From Rhizobiaceae bacterium (GTDB lineage Bacteria > Pseudomonadota > Alphaproteobacteria > Rhizobiales > Rhizobiaceae): 41,949 bases of DNA. A program made the position numbers and the translations under genes. Of the stretch, positions 1 to 8,483 are shown piece after piece (the first letter of the stretch is position 1; each line of letters begins with the position of its first letter). The notes beneath the pieces were generated by a model. That model was not told the origin of the DNA. It made no database searches and worked only from the letters and a program-made list of their open reading frames with translations. The stretch lies in assembly GCA_905339215.1 (NCBI GenBank), contig CAJPFN010000029.1, forward strand, positions 1 to 41,949, read 5' to 3'.

Positions 1-2
1 CC

Positions 3-716
3 CCGGAGATCAACGCCATGCGGGAGGAGATTGCGGCGATCACCGCCTTCCTCAAGGCCCAGCACATCAAGCTTGATGGGGAGAGGCAGCCGACCTTCCG
101 CCTCACCCGGCGCTTCCTCCTGCGGAGCCCCGAGGACCCCCACACCTTCACTCTTCATGGCAGGCTCTATGGCGGCTTTTGGGAGAGCCTTAAGAAGGAA
201 CGCCGCGCCGGCTTGCGCATCAACGGGGAGCCCATTGCCGACCTCGACTACGCCAGCATGTTCCCCCGTCTCGCCTACGCCACGGTTGGCCAGGAGCCGC
301 CAAAGGGGGACCTCTACGCCATCCCCGGACTGGAGGGGCAAAGGGCAGCCGTCAAGATCGGCTTCTCTGCGCTGCTCTCTGGGGCATCCGAAATGCGGCG
401 CTTGCCGGAGGAGCTTAAGGCGAAGCTCCCGGAGGGCTGGACCGCGAGACGCTTTAAGGAATCCGTCGCGGCAAAGCACCCCGCCTTGGTGCCGCTCTTC
501 GGGCGTGACATCGCGCTTGACCTGATGTTCACCGAGAGCCGAATATTGATCGCGGTCTTGAGGCGGTTGATGGAGATGGATGTTCCCGCTCTGCCGATGC
601 ACGATGGCATCATGGTGCCGGCTTCGAAGGCAGGGGTGGCGATGCGAGTAATGGAGGAGGTCGCGCTTAGTACATGTCGGCATGCCTTGCCCATTACCAC
701 CAACGTCCTAAGGTGA
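3..716 (+). CDS. Family A DNA polymerase-like palm protein of a mobile element, 5' end cut by the window
   Basis: The frame is open from the first bases of the window, with five codons before the first ATG at 18, so the true start is probably outside. Numbered from that ATG (232 residues), three blocks recall family A polymerases: DLDYASMFPRLAYA near 76-89 (motif A-like, Asp-Tyr), a basic helix RAAVKIGFSALLSG near 109-122 (motif B-like), and PALPMHDGIMVP near 191-202 (motif C-like, His-Asp). No 5'-3' or 3'-5' exonuclease domain is visible in this part. It lies on the element side of the tRNA-linked integrase and is transcribed towards it. A role in replication of the element, or in nucleic-acid synthesis for defence, is inference; the motif match is what I see. 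It could also be an inactive relative. Confidence 0.6.
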   Translation, partial: PEINAMREEIAAITAFLKAQHIKLDGERQPTFRLTRRFLLRSPEDPHTFTLHGRLYGGFWESLKKERRAGLRINGEPIADLDYASMFPRLAYATVGQEPPKGDLYAIPGLEGQRAAVKIGFSALLSGASEMRRLPEELKAKLPEGWTARRFKESVAAKHPALVPLFGRDIALDLMFTESRILIAVLRRLMEMDVPALPMHDGIMVPASKAGVAMRVMEEVALSTCRHALPITTNVLR

Positions 717-765
717 ACACATCGAGCAAGTGGCGGAGACTATATTTCCGATGGAATCAGTCCTA

Positions 766-1563
766 TTATAGACGAAGCCACCGCCCCAAGTGACCCCAAA
801 GATCAAATATCGGTTCATCATCGAACGGCTTGACTATAGAAACTTTTGTTATGAACGAGTTAGGGATATAATCTAAAGTTGTCTCACCACGCCACCGAAT
901 AATTGTTACCTGAGACAGTCGTGTAACGATCGTTCCTGAACGGCAGTTAATCGCGTCGCAAATCGTGTTCTCATTAAGACTGAATGTGGGATTCTCTGTC
1001 CACAATTCTTGGACGGTCGTGAAGTAGCGGGTTAAAAACGCCCCAACGAAGAGGCTAAAGAGAAAGCCAAGTACCAAGATGCTTACGTGAAGACGCCCCT
1101 TGTCGATCTCGAAGTCCGTTATCTTGATCAATGCGCTGATACCAATGAAGGCGCAAATCCACACTGGGCCTGACCCCTTGGAGGGAGGCAGCGTGTAAAA
1201 CGCAATTGCCCCAAGCGCGCATACTAAGGGCAATATGAAGTACGACCATTTCGGAAAGGCCTTTTGCGGGCGGGAACGGCCTTCGCGTGAATCCGTCACG
1301 ATTCGCAGCCATCCGAATCCGCAGAGAAAAACGAGGGAAATTGGAGCGGTTCGAGTCGCAGCATCTATCAGATCAGCGGCAGTTACGAACTCCAGGGCAT
1401 ATGAACCGATAGCGGCGAGCTTACCGAAAAGACTGCCAGCACCAATCACCACACTAACTGCAATCACCGCTCCGGTTATGGATGGGACCAGTCCGACTAG
1501 TGATGCGGGACTTTCCAGATTAGACTGGTTCTTGTCGGTCATGGACGATTCGTCATCCCGCAT
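766..1563 (-). CDS. Hypothetical multi-spanning membrane protein, AT-rich
   Basis: This 265-residue protein is not recognised. About five hydrophobic segments are visible, roughly at residues 22-50, 71-88, 105-122, 131-147 and 155-180. A mostly polar C-terminal tail of about 85 residues follows and contains two cysteines in a CDAINC motif. An inner-membrane protein with a soluble C-terminal domain is the simplest reading. Neither the ATG at 1563 nor the ATG seven codons later (1542) has a clear Shine-Dalgarno sequence, so the start is uncertain. Base composition is visibly more AT-rich than the core genes to the right. It lies between the integrase gene (39 bases away, same strand) and the polymerase-like gene. 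Cargo of the mobile element is likely; any function, such as defence, is a guess. Confidence 0.65.
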   Translation of the reverse strand: MRDDESSMTDKNQSNLESPASLVGLVPSITGAVIAVSVVIGAGSLFGKLAAIGSYALEFVTAADLIDAATRTAPISLVFLCGFGWLRIVTDSREGRSRPQKAFPKWSYFILPLVCALGAIAFYTLPPSKGSGPVWICAFIGISALIKITDFEIDKGRLHVSILVLGFLFSLFVGAFLTRYFTTVQELWTENPTFSLNENTICDAINCRSGTIVTRLSQVTIIRWRGETTLDYIPNSFITKVSIVKPFDDEPIFDLWGHLGRWLRL

Positions 1564-1602
1564 TTCTACAAGATACCGACTATTGGCGATTGCCGCGCTA
1601 AG

Positions 1603-3255
1603 TCAACTTGCGGCCATGCCAAACCGGGGAAACTTCCGCATAGCATCGGCTTGTGCTTTCAGCGTCACGCCCCCGTAGCTCCCCCCAACGGTCCTAGACG
1701 CATGCCCGCAGATCGCATCAAGCACACTGTCGGCAATTCCCGCCTCGCGCCCCACGGTCTTGAAGAGGTGCCGCCAACCGTGGTTGGGAGCCACGCGGGG
1801 GTCCGTCGCGACCTCTCTGACAAATTCCGTAACGCGGTTCTTAATGCTGCGCCAGACGCCCCGCACGTCCCCGTTTGGAGGTGGATCGAGGAAGAGGTAA
1901 CCAGCGGGTGCGCTCGTCACGTAGTCCGCGAAACCAGTCTCGATGAGGTGCTCGTGAAGCACGACCTCTCGCAACTCTTTGTCCTTCACAGTGCCAGCCT
2001 CGGGGGTGATGGTGACAATCCAGCAATCGCCGTCGCGCCGCACATCTTGCTTCCGCAACTGGACCATCTCCCCGAGCCGAGCGCCTGTGTAGGCGCATAA
2101 CCAAGGCACCCAGCGCTTGGCGGCATAGGTCTTTGGCTTCTCGCGCCCTCGCTTGTAGCTGCGGCAATGCGACAGGATCGCTGAGGCTTCCTCCGGGGTG
2201 AACTCCTTGCCGCGCGTCCGGGACGCTTTTGTGCGGGTGACCTTCACGCCCTCAGCGGGATTGTTGGCGAGGAGTTGGTTTGCAACCGCCCAAGCAAAGA
2301 CCGCTCTCAGGCACGACACGTCGCTGTCGCCAACGGTCTTCGGTGAGACCCCTGCGGCCAATCGGGCGTCCTTGTAGGAGACGACATCGGACGGTCTCAC
2401 GGCGTTCGCATCGTCATGCCCCACATGGGCTACAAAGCGGGCCATGATGGCGCGATAACTCTCATAGGTACTACGCGAGCGTCCTGCCTTCTGCGCTTCA
2501 CCCCACCACCGCTCGACAAGTTCCCTAAGCGATACTTTCTTTGGCGATGCCTCAGCGCCAATCGCCTCTTGCTCCCATTCTGGAAACCGCGATGCTTTGG
2601 AGTCCGGTGAGTAATCTCCGCCGGCATTTCGCATACGGCTCTCAACGGCGTCACGAAGGCCGTCGCGAAGAGCCGCTAGCACCATGGTGCGACTGCCCTC
2701 GTCCACCTTGCCGATGCCCTTGCGCAACAGCATGCGGTCGAGGAGGGTACCGAACCACCGCTCAAGGTCCTCGGCATCTTCGACGCTTGCCAGTGGCGAA
2801 AGGAGGGCCTCCCAAGCGCCCGGCTGCCCCTCTGTGGGATCAGCCGGAAGGATTTCCGTCACTAGCTGTCCGTGTTCGTCGCGGTAGACCTGAGCGGCAA
2901 TCGTGCGCTCGTCTTTCTCGCCGGCCCACGCACGGTGCAACTCGCCAGCCAATGCGGTGGCTTGGCGGTGGGTGATAGATACCGGCCTTGCGCTTCGCTG
3001 AGCCTGCCAGACAGTCTCAATGTAACTGGCGACTTCCGCTTGCCGCTTCCTCGCCTCGGCGGGGTCACTAGTCCTAAGAGAGAAGCGGAGCGCGTCCATC
3101 TGAGGTGAGATGGTGAATGGTACGATCTCCGTGCCAATTGGCACCTCCAGCTTCAACCCCGTCACGCGAGCCTTGAGGTCCGCAGGGATGCGCTGAACGA
3201 ACTGCCTATTTCGGGAGCCTTTACGTTTCACCGACGAGACAAGCCTGAAAAGCAT
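1603..3255 (-). CDS. Tyrosine recombinase (phage-type integrase) of the tRNA-Leu-linked element
   Basis: This site-specific recombinase (550 residues) integrates and excises the element by cutting and rejoining attachment sites through a 3'-phosphotyrosine link. The N-terminus (about 1-90) resembles the short basic arm-binding domain of many proteobacterial integrases. A SAM-like core-binding domain spans about 242-340. The catalytic domain covers about 350-545. The catalytic set appears complete: Arg393 in ARLGE, a Lys near 424-426, His492 and Arg495 in HGWRH, His518 in CGHAS and nucleophile Tyr527 in GSYGG. The ATG at 3255 is preceded by AAAGG ten bases upstream. The start codon is 87 bases from the 3' end of the tRNA-Leu gene, the classical arrangement for an element integrated into a tRNA. 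It reads as intact. Confidence 0.95.
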   Translation of the reverse strand: MLFRLVSSVKRKGSRNRQFVQRIPADLKARVTGLKLEVPIGTEIVPFTISPQMDALRFSLRTSDPAEARKRQAEVASYIETVWQAQRSARPVSITHRQATALAGELHRAWAGEKDERTIAAQVYRDEHGQLVTEILPADPTEGQPGAWEALLSPLASVEDAEDLERWFGTLLDRMLLRKGIGKVDEGSRTMVLAALRDGLRDAVESRMRNAGGDYSPDSKASRFPEWEQEAIGAEASPKKVSLRELVERWWGEAQKAGRSRSTYESYRAIMARFVAHVGHDDANAVRPSDVVSYKDARLAAGVSPKTVGDSDVSCLRAVFAWAVANQLLANNPAEGVKVTRTKASRTRGKEFTPEEASAILSHCRSYKRGREKPKTYAAKRWVPWLCAYTGARLGEMVQLRKQDVRRDGDCWIVTITPEAGTVKDKELREVVLHEHLIETGFADYVTSAPAGYLFLDPPPNGDVRGVWRSIKNRVTEFVREVATDPRVAPNHGWRHLFKTVGREAGIADSVLDAICGHASRTVGGSYGGVTLKAQADAMRKFPRFGMAAS

Positions 3256-3342
3256 GTTGCGCGCCTTTGTAGCACATATCGTGCGAGCGCAACCATCTGA
3301 AAGGGCTTATCTATCTGATTCGGAAGGGAGTCCGAAAGGAAA

Positions 3343-3390
3343 TGGTGCCCAGAAGAGGACTCGAACCTCCACGCCTCGCGGCACACGGAC
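3343..3390. other. Probable attachment site (attR/attL) within the tRNA-Leu 3' half
   Basis: Integrases lying directly beside a tRNA 3' end usually recombine within the T-arm to anticodon-arm part of that tRNA, and the element's own copy restores the tRNA. Here the tRNA is intact and its 3' end points to the integrase. The matching direct repeat at the far end lies outside the window, so the exact core cannot be defined. Confidence 0.5.
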
Positions 3391-3427
3391 CTGAACCGTG
3401 CGCGTCTACCAATTCCGCCATCTGGGC
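3343..3427 (-). tRNA. tRNA-Leu (anticodon CAG)
   Basis: Read on the minus strand, the sequence starts GCCCAGA and ends TCTGGGC-A-CCA, giving a perfect 7-bp acceptor stem, discriminator A and an encoded CCA. The anticodon arm is CACGG-TTCAGGT-CCGTG with anticodon CAG. A long variable arm and a GGTTCGAGTCC T-arm follow, as expected for a class II leucine tRNA. The 3' end faces the integrase gene, so the 3' half is the probable attachment site. Confidence 0.97.
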
Positions 3428-3438
3428 AGCGCGCCGCT

Positions 3439-3467
3439 GATGTAAGCGGGCGCACCCGCGGTGTCAA
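3439..3467 (-). promoter_or_regulatory. Sigma-70-type promoter of tRNA-Leu
   Basis: On the minus strand a perfect TTGACA (3462-3467) is followed, after exactly 17 bases, by TACATC (3439-3444). The tRNA 5' end is 11 bases further on. This fits a strong housekeeping promoter and shows that the tRNA need not depend on read-through from gpmA, which lies upstream on the same strand. Confidence 0.75.
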
Positions 3468-3510
3468 CGCGCTTTTTCGATCGTTTTCCGGCAAAGGCGC
3501 CGCGGCGCGT

Positions 3511-4128
3511 TCAGGCGAGGATTTCCTTGGAAGCGACGCTCGAATCGGCGTTGAGCCGGTATACGATCGGCACGCCGGTGGCGAGCTCGGTCTTGACGAT
3601 CTGGTCGCCCGTCAGCCCGTCGAGCGCCATGATCAGCGCGCGCAGCGAGTTGCCGTGGGCGACCACCAGCACGGTCTCGCCGCGCAGCACGTGCGGCTGC
3701 AGCACGTGGATGTAGTAAGGCCATACGCGCGCGCCGGTGTCCTTCAGGCTTTCGCCGCCCGGAGGCGCGATGTCGTAGGAACGGCGCCAGATGTGCACCT
3801 GCTCCTCGCCCCACTTCGCCCGCGCGTCGTCCTTGTTCAGGCCCGACAGGTCGCCATAGTCGCGCTCGTTGAGCGCCTGGTCGCGGATCGTTGCGAGGCC
3901 GGTCTGCCCGAGCTCGCCGAGAATCAGGTCGCAGGAATTCTGTGCGCGCTTCAGCGCCGAGGTGAAGGCGATGTCGAAGGTGAGCCCCATCGCCTTGAGC
4001 CTCGATCCCGCCGCCCTGGCTTCCTCGCGGCCGAGATCGGTCAGGCCGACGTCGCGCCAGCCGGTGAACAGGTTCTTCAGGTTCCATTCGCTCTGGCCGT
4101 GGCGAACGAGGACGAGGGTTCCGGACAT
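3511..4128 (-). CDS. gpmA: 2,3-bisphosphoglycerate-dependent phosphoglycerate mutase
   Basis: The enzyme interconverts 3-phosphoglycerate and 2-phosphoglycerate in glycolysis and gluconeogenesis, in the cytoplasm. The 205-residue protein opens with [12 protein letters not shown], whose His10 is the phosphorylated residue. Glu88 in NERDYG and His158 in VAHGN complete the active site, and PPGGESL (122-128) is the usual substrate loop. Its length matches the short alphaproteobacterial form; E. coli GpmA is about 250 residues. The ATG at 4128 was chosen because the family signature starts there and a purine-rich AGGAAAA site lies just upstream. It follows dapB by 35 bases on the same strand and is probably co-transcribed with it. 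Confidence 0.97.
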   Translation of the reverse strand: MSGTLVLVRHGQSEWNLKNLFTGWRDVGLTDLGREEARAAGSRLKAMGLTFDIAFTSALKRAQNSCDLILGELGQTGLATIRDQALNERDYGDLSGLNKDDARAKWGEEQVHIWRRSYDIAPPGGESLKDTGARVWPYYIHVLQPHVLRGETVLVVAHGNSLRALIMALDGLTGDQIVKTELATGVPIVYRLNADSSVASKEILA

Positions 4129-4163
4129 GGTTTTCCTCTCGGTTGGAGTGCGTTGCCGACGCC

Positions 4164-4976
4164 TCAGCCGAGGCCGAGCACGTCGCGCATGGAATAGAGG
4201 CCGGGCTTGCGCCCGCGCGCCCAGAGCGCGGCCTTCACCGCGCCGCGGGCGAAGATGGCGCGGTCCTCGGCATGGTGGGACAGCACGATCCGCTCGCCGC
4301 TGCCGGCAAGGATCACCGAATGGTCGCCGACCACCGAGCCGCCGCGCAGCGTGGCAAAGCCGATCGAGCCCGATCGGCGCGGGCCCGTATGGCCGTCGCG
4401 GACGCGCACGGCCTCCGCGTCTAGATCCGCCCCGCGGCCGCGCGCCGCGGCGGCGCCGAGGAGAAGCGCGGTGCCCGACGGGGCGTCGACCTTGTTGCGA
4501 TGGTGCATCTCGAGAACCTCGATGTCGAAGTCGGCCGGATCGAGCGCCTTTGCCGCCTGTTCGACGAGAACCGCCAGCAGGTTGACGCCGAGGCTCATGT
4601 TGCCCGACTTGACGATTGCGGTGTGGCGGGCCGCCGCGGCGATCCTGGCGTCGTCGTCGGACGCGCACCCGGTCGTGCCGATGACGTGGACGATGCCGGC
4701 CTGCGCGGCATAGCCGGCAAACGCCACGGTCGCCGCCGGCGAGGTGAAGTCGAGCACGCCGTCGGCCCTGGCGAAGACCGGAAGAGGATCGTCGCTGATG
4801 GCAACGCCGCACGTGCCGGCGCCGGCGACTTCGCCCGCGTCGCGGCCGACCTGCGGCGCGCCGGGCCGTTCGATGGCGCCGGCGAGCCTGACGCCATCCA
4901 TCGCGGCAATCGTGCGGATCAGCGTCTGTCCCATGCGGCCGGCGGCGCCGACCACGACCAGTCCCATGTCGCTCAT
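4164..4976 (-). CDS. dapB: 4-hydroxy-tetrahydrodipicolinate reductase
   Basis: DapB catalyses the NAD(P)H-dependent second step of the diaminopimelate pathway, which supplies lysine and the peptidoglycan cross-linking residue. The 270-residue product has the nucleotide-binding GAAGRMG at 10-16 and GTTG at 100-103. The catalytic signature [15 protein letters not shown] at 156-170 contains His158, His159, Lys162 and the substrate-binding SGTA. The length is normal. The ATG at 4976 has GGGAG seven bases upstream and overlaps the stop of the exporter gene by four bases (ATGA), which points to translational coupling in one operon with the exporter upstream and gpmA downstream. Confidence 0.98.
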   Translation of the reverse strand: MSDMGLVVVGAAGRMGQTLIRTIAAMDGVRLAGAIERPGAPQVGRDAGEVAGAGTCGVAISDDPLPVFARADGVLDFTSPAATVAFAGYAAQAGIVHVIGTTGCASDDDARIAAAARHTAIVKSGNMSLGVNLLAVLVEQAAKALDPADFDIEVLEMHHRNKVDAPSGTALLLGAAAARGRGADLDAEAVRVRDGHTGPRRSGSIGFATLRGGSVVGDHSVILAGSGERIVLSHHAEDRAIFARGAVKAALWARGRKPGLYSMRDVLGLG

Positions 4977-6805
4977 GTCCTGCTCCCGGTAGCGGCCTTG
5001 TGTTCAATGACGTCGTCGACGAGATCCAGGCCCGGATCCCCCTGCATTCGGTGGTAGCGGGCATAGACACCGTGCGCGTCCGCCATCAGCACGCGGTGCG
5101 TGCCCTGCTCGACCACCCGTCCCTGCTCGAGAACGACGATGTGGTCGGCGCCGATGACGGTCGACAGGCGATGGGCGATGACGATGGTGGTGCGGCCCTT
5201 CATCACGGTCGCCAGCGCCTCCTGGACGCGTGCCTCGGACTCGTTGTCGAGCGCCGACGTGGCTTCGTCGAGCAGCAGGATCGGCGCGTTTCTCAAGATC
5301 GCCCGCGCGATCGAGATACGCTGTCGCTGGCCGCCCGAAAGCGACGCGCCGTTCTCTCCCACCGGCGTTTCGTAACCCCGCATCTGCTCGCGGATGAAGC
5401 CGTCGGCCTGGGCGAAGCGGGCGGCCGCCTCGACCTCCGCGTCGCTCGCATCCGCCCGGCCATAGCGGATGTTGTCGCGGATGGTGCCCTCGAACAGATA
5501 GGGCTGCTGGGAGACGTAGGCGATAGACCGGCGCAGCGAGTTCTTGGTGACGGCGGCGATGTCCTGACCGTCGATGGATATGCGCCCGCCGTCGAGGTCG
5601 TAGAAGCGCTGCAGCAGCGCCACCAGGGTGGTCTTTCCGGCACCGGACGCGCCGACGATGGCCGTCGTGCGCCCGGCGGCGGCGACAAAGCCGACGCGGG
5701 TGAGAACGGGAAGGTCGCGGGAATAGGCGAAGGAGACGTTGTCGAAGCGGACCTCGCCGGCGCCGACGGCGAGATCCGCAGCACCCGGGACGTCGCCCTG
5801 GCGGGGTTCGCGGTCGAGGATCTCGTAGATCATGCGCGCGTTCACCAGCGATCGCTCGAGGCCCACCTGCACGCGGGCAAGGCGCCGCGCCGGATCATAG
5901 GCGAGCAGGAGGGCGGTGATGAAGGCGACGACGCCGCCGGGCGGCTGGTTGTAGTAGGCGGCCATGTAGCCGGCGTAGCCGATGACGCCGGCGATGGCGA
6001 AGCCGGCGAGGACTTCCGCGATCGGGCTGACCCGTTCCGAGACCCGCGCGATCTTGTTGGCGCGCTCCTCGGCGCTGTCGACCAGTGCCGACATCTTGCG
6101 CGACAACTGGTCCTCCATGGTGAACGCCTTGACGATGGCGATGCCCTGCACGGCCTCCTGCATGGCGCCGATCAGCCGGGAGTTGATCTCCACGGATTCG
6201 CGCGTGATCCGGCGAAGCCGCCGCATCAGGTAGTTGACGGCGTAGATCAGCGGTGGCCCGAAAACCAGGATCACGAGGGACAGGAGCGGATCCTGGATCA
6301 CCATGACCGCGACCAGCCCGACCAGGGAGACGCCGTCCCGTGCGATCGAGGTGAGCGTCATGCCGAGCAGGTCGCGGATGCCGTTGACGTTCTGGTTGAT
6401 CTGCGCGGCGAGGTGGCCGGAACGGTTGTCATTGAAGAAGTCGATGCCGAGCTTCATCAGGTGGTCGAAGATGCGGCGCTGGTAGCGGGCGACGAGATTG
6501 TTGCCGATTCTGGCGAGAACCACCGCCTGTCCGTAGGTGGCCAGACCGCGGATGGTGAAAGCGACGATGATCGCTCCGCAGATGAAAGCGATCAGGTCGA
6601 AACGCTGCTTGTAGAGGAGTTCGTCGACGATGTCGCGCATGAGCCAGGCGTAGAACGCCGTCGTCGCTGCGATCGCGATGAGGAACACCGCGGCCACGGC
6701 GTACATCCAGACGTAGTCGCGGCCGTTCTCCGCCAGGATGCGCCGGATGACGGCAACGATCTCGCCCGGATCGGGTGCGGTCCTGGTTTCGTCTGTCGTG
6801 CTCAA
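4973..6805 (-). CDS. MsbA-like ABC exporter, fused permease and ATPase
   Basis: This half-transporter (610 residues) works as a homodimer in the inner membrane. Residues about 30-330 form the six-helix exporter transmembrane domain. The ATPase domain (about 350-600) has Walker [10 protein letters not shown] at 385-393, the LSGGQ signature at 489-493, Walker B ILLLDEA at 509-515 and the switch histidine His545 in IAHRLST. Lipid A or another amphipathic compound is a possible substrate of such proteins, but sequence alone does not decide it. The frame begins with TTG (6803-6805), preceded by GGGA only a few bases away, so the start is less certain than usual. The gene is translationally coupled to dapB. 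Confidence 0.92.
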   Translation of the reverse strand: MSTTDETRTAPDPGEIVAVIRRILAENGRDYVWMYAVAAVFLIAIAATTAFYAWLMRDIVDELLYKQRFDLIAFICGAIIVAFTIRGLATYGQAVVLARIGNNLVARYQRRIFDHLMKLGIDFFNDNRSGHLAAQINQNVNGIRDLLGMTLTSIARDGVSLVGLVAVMVIQDPLLSLVILVFGPPLIYAVNYLMRRLRRITRESVEINSRLIGAMQEAVQGIAIVKAFTMEDQLSRKMSALVDSAEERANKIARVSERVSPIAEVLAGFAIAGVIGYAGYMAAYYNQPPGGVVAFITALLLAYDPARRLARVQVGLERSLVNARMIYEILDREPRQGDVPGAADLAVGAGEVRFDNVSFAYSRDLPVLTRVGFVAAAGRTTAIVGASGAGKTTLVALLQRFYDLDGGRISIDGQDIAAVTKNSLRRSIAYVSQQPYLFEGTIRDNIRYGRADASDAEVEAAARFAQADGFIREQMRGYETPVGENGASLSGGQRQRISIARAILRNAPILLLDEATSALDNESEARVQEALATVMKGRTTIVIAHRLSTVIGADHIVVLEQGRVVEQGTHRVLMADAHGVYARYHRMQGDPGLDLVDDVIEHKAATGSRT

Positions 6806-6932
6806 AGTCCCGTTCGCTTCGCCGTGGAGGCCGGCAGAGCCGCCGTTCGGCGCTCCTCATAGCGGCATCGGCCGGGATTGCCTATGGCCTGCGGGCAACA
6901 TTCGCGCCGTTCGCGCGACGCAGCGGACGTCC

Positions 6933-7961
6933 TCAGGGGTAGCGCCAGCGGCGCCCGGTGGTCTCGACGCCGAACAGTGCCGGCGTTCGCGCATAGGCTG
7001 CCAGCCCGGCGAGCGCGGCGAGCGGATGGGTGATGACGTAGACCGGCATCGATCGCAACAGTTCCCGGTGCGGCGCCTTGTCCTCGAAGGCGGCGCGGAA
7101 GGCGCCGTTCTTCAGCGCCGGGATGATCTTCTGCGCGATGCCGCCCGTCAGATAGACCCCGCCGCGGCTCATGAAGACCAGCGCCAGGTCGCCGGCCGTC
7201 CGTCCCAGGCAGGTCACGAACAGGGCGAGCGCCTCCTCGGCGACCGGATCGGACTTTTCCAGTGCGGCGGCGGTGATTTCGGCCGGCATGGTGAAGTGGG
7301 GCATTTTGCCGTCCGCCTTGGCCACCGCGCGGTAGGTGTTGACCAGGCCTCTCCCGCACAGGATCTGCTCGCCGGAGATGCGGCCTTCGATCGGCTCGAT
7401 GTGCGGGAACACTTCGCGGTCGCGCGCCGTACGCGGGCCGATGTCCATGTGGCCGCCCTCGCCGCGGACCGGAATCCAGCGGTGGCAGGCATGGATCAGC
7501 CCGGCGACGCCGAGCCCGGTCCCGGGACCCAGCACGACGCGGCTGCCGAGCGGCTCCGCGACGCCGGATCCGATCTTCTCCAGGTGTTCCTCGCCGAGCG
7601 CGACCACGGCCATCGCCTGGGCCTCGAAGTCGTTGAGCACGACGATGTCGGAGAGGCCGAACTCCTCGAACATGACCCGCGGCCGAACCACCCAGTCGCA
7701 GTTGGTCAGGGCGATCTCGTCGCCGTCGACCGGACCGGCGACCGCCAGCACCGCCGAGCGGGGCTGGATCGCCGTGCGGTCGAGGATGGCGGACTGGATC
7801 GCCTGGTCGATGGTGGCGAAAGCGGCCGTCTGGACGATCGGGAACTCCTTCGGCTCCGCATAGGAATCGACAAGGATGGCGAAGCGCGCATTGGTGCCGC
7901 CGATGTCGCCGATGAGAATCGGGAACTTCAGTCCGCTCTCGTCGTCCTGGCTCACCGGCAT
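6933..7961 (-). CDS. glk: Glucokinase
   Basis: Glk phosphorylates glucose with ATP to glucose 6-phosphate in the cytoplasm. The 342-residue protein belongs to the bacterial glucokinase family of the ASKHA fold. The phosphate-1 loop GDIGGTNAR is at 18-26, the catalytic Asp111 lies in [16 protein letters not shown] is at 145-151 and EGGH is at 168-171. The ATG at 7961 is preferred over a start 24 codons earlier. The upstream stretch is basic and unlike the family, it would overlap mgsA, and GGAAAGG lies just before the ATG at 7961. It follows mgsA by 13 bases on the same strand and probably belongs to the same transcript. Confidence 0.97.
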   Translation of the reverse strand: MPVSQDDESGLKFPILIGDIGGTNARFAILVDSYAEPKEFPIVQTAAFATIDQAIQSAILDRTAIQPRSAVLAVAGPVDGDEIALTNCDWVVRPRVMFEEFGLSDIVVLNDFEAQAMAVVALGEEHLEKIGSGVAEPLGSRVVLGPGTGLGVAGLIHACHRWIPVRGEGGHMDIGPRTARDREVFPHIEPIEGRISGEQILCGRGLVNTYRAVAKADGKMPHFTMPAEITAAALEKSDPVAEEALALFVTCLGRTAGDLALVFMSRGGVYLTGGIAQKIIPALKNGAFRAAFEDKAPHRELLRSMPVYVITHPLAALAGLAAYARTPALFGVETTGRRWRYP

Positions 7962-7974
7962 TGGACCCTTTCCT

Positions 7975-8373
7975 TCACGATTCCCCGCCGGCAGTCTCGC
8001 CGCGCGTCCCCACCAGCACCCGTGCCGTCGCAAGATTCAGTGCTAAAGGGATATTGTAAACGATTGCAAGACGCATCAACGCCTTCACGTCAACATCGTG
8101 CGGCATTGGCGTCAGCGGGTCGACGAGGAAGATCACGGCGTCGATCGCTCCTTCCGCGATTAGGGCGCCGATCTGCTGGTCGCCGCCCAGCGGGCCGCTT
8201 TTCAGCCGCCGTATCGTCAGGTCCGGGCACGCCTCCGCGACGCGGCCGCCGGTCGTGCCCGTCGCGACGATGTCGCATCCGGCGAAGTAGCCGCGATGAC
8301 CGGCGACGAAGGCGACCATGTCGTCCTTCTTCTCGTCGTGCGCGATCAGCGCGATGCGGGTCCGTATTGCCAT
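7975..8373 (-). CDS. mgsA: Methylglyoxal synthase
   Basis: MgsA converts dihydroxyacetone phosphate to methylglyoxal and phosphate, a bypass of lower glycolysis used when phosphorylated sugars build up. The 132-residue protein shows the family core: [10 protein letters not shown] near 7-16, ATGTTGG near 37-43, [12 protein letters not shown] at 59-70 with catalytic Asp65, and [15 protein letters not shown] near 85-99 with His92. It is about 20 residues shorter at the C-terminus than the E. coli enzyme, which is common in this group. Clustering with glk and gpmA suggests a small carbohydrate-control unit. Confidence 0.97.
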   Translation of the reverse strand: MAIRTRIALIAHDEKKDDMVAFVAGHRGYFAGCDIVATGTTGGRVAEACPDLTIRRLKSGPLGGDQQIGALIAEGAIDAVIFLVDPLTPMPHDVDVKALMRLAIVYNIPLALNLATARVLVGTRGETAGGES

Positions 8374-8483
8374 CTCTGTCCGCCGAAGGAGCCGGGAATC
8401 GCCGGGGGCCGCGACCCTAAATCGGTTGAAGCGCTATAGCGCATGGCAGGTCGCGGCGGAAGCGCCTGCCGCGGCGCGACGCG

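Noticed and set aside
3511-5070. A 519-codon frame suggesting a fusion of an unknown domain to phosphoglycerate mutase
   Set aside because: The extra part is out of frame with dapB, which is intact on the same strand. GpmA begins at the ATG at 4128, where the family starts.
5000-6862. Open frame of 620 codons antisense to the ABC exporter
   Set aside because: Its peptide is rich in Asp, Gly, Val and Arg without any motif, while the opposite strand has all ABC exporter motifs.
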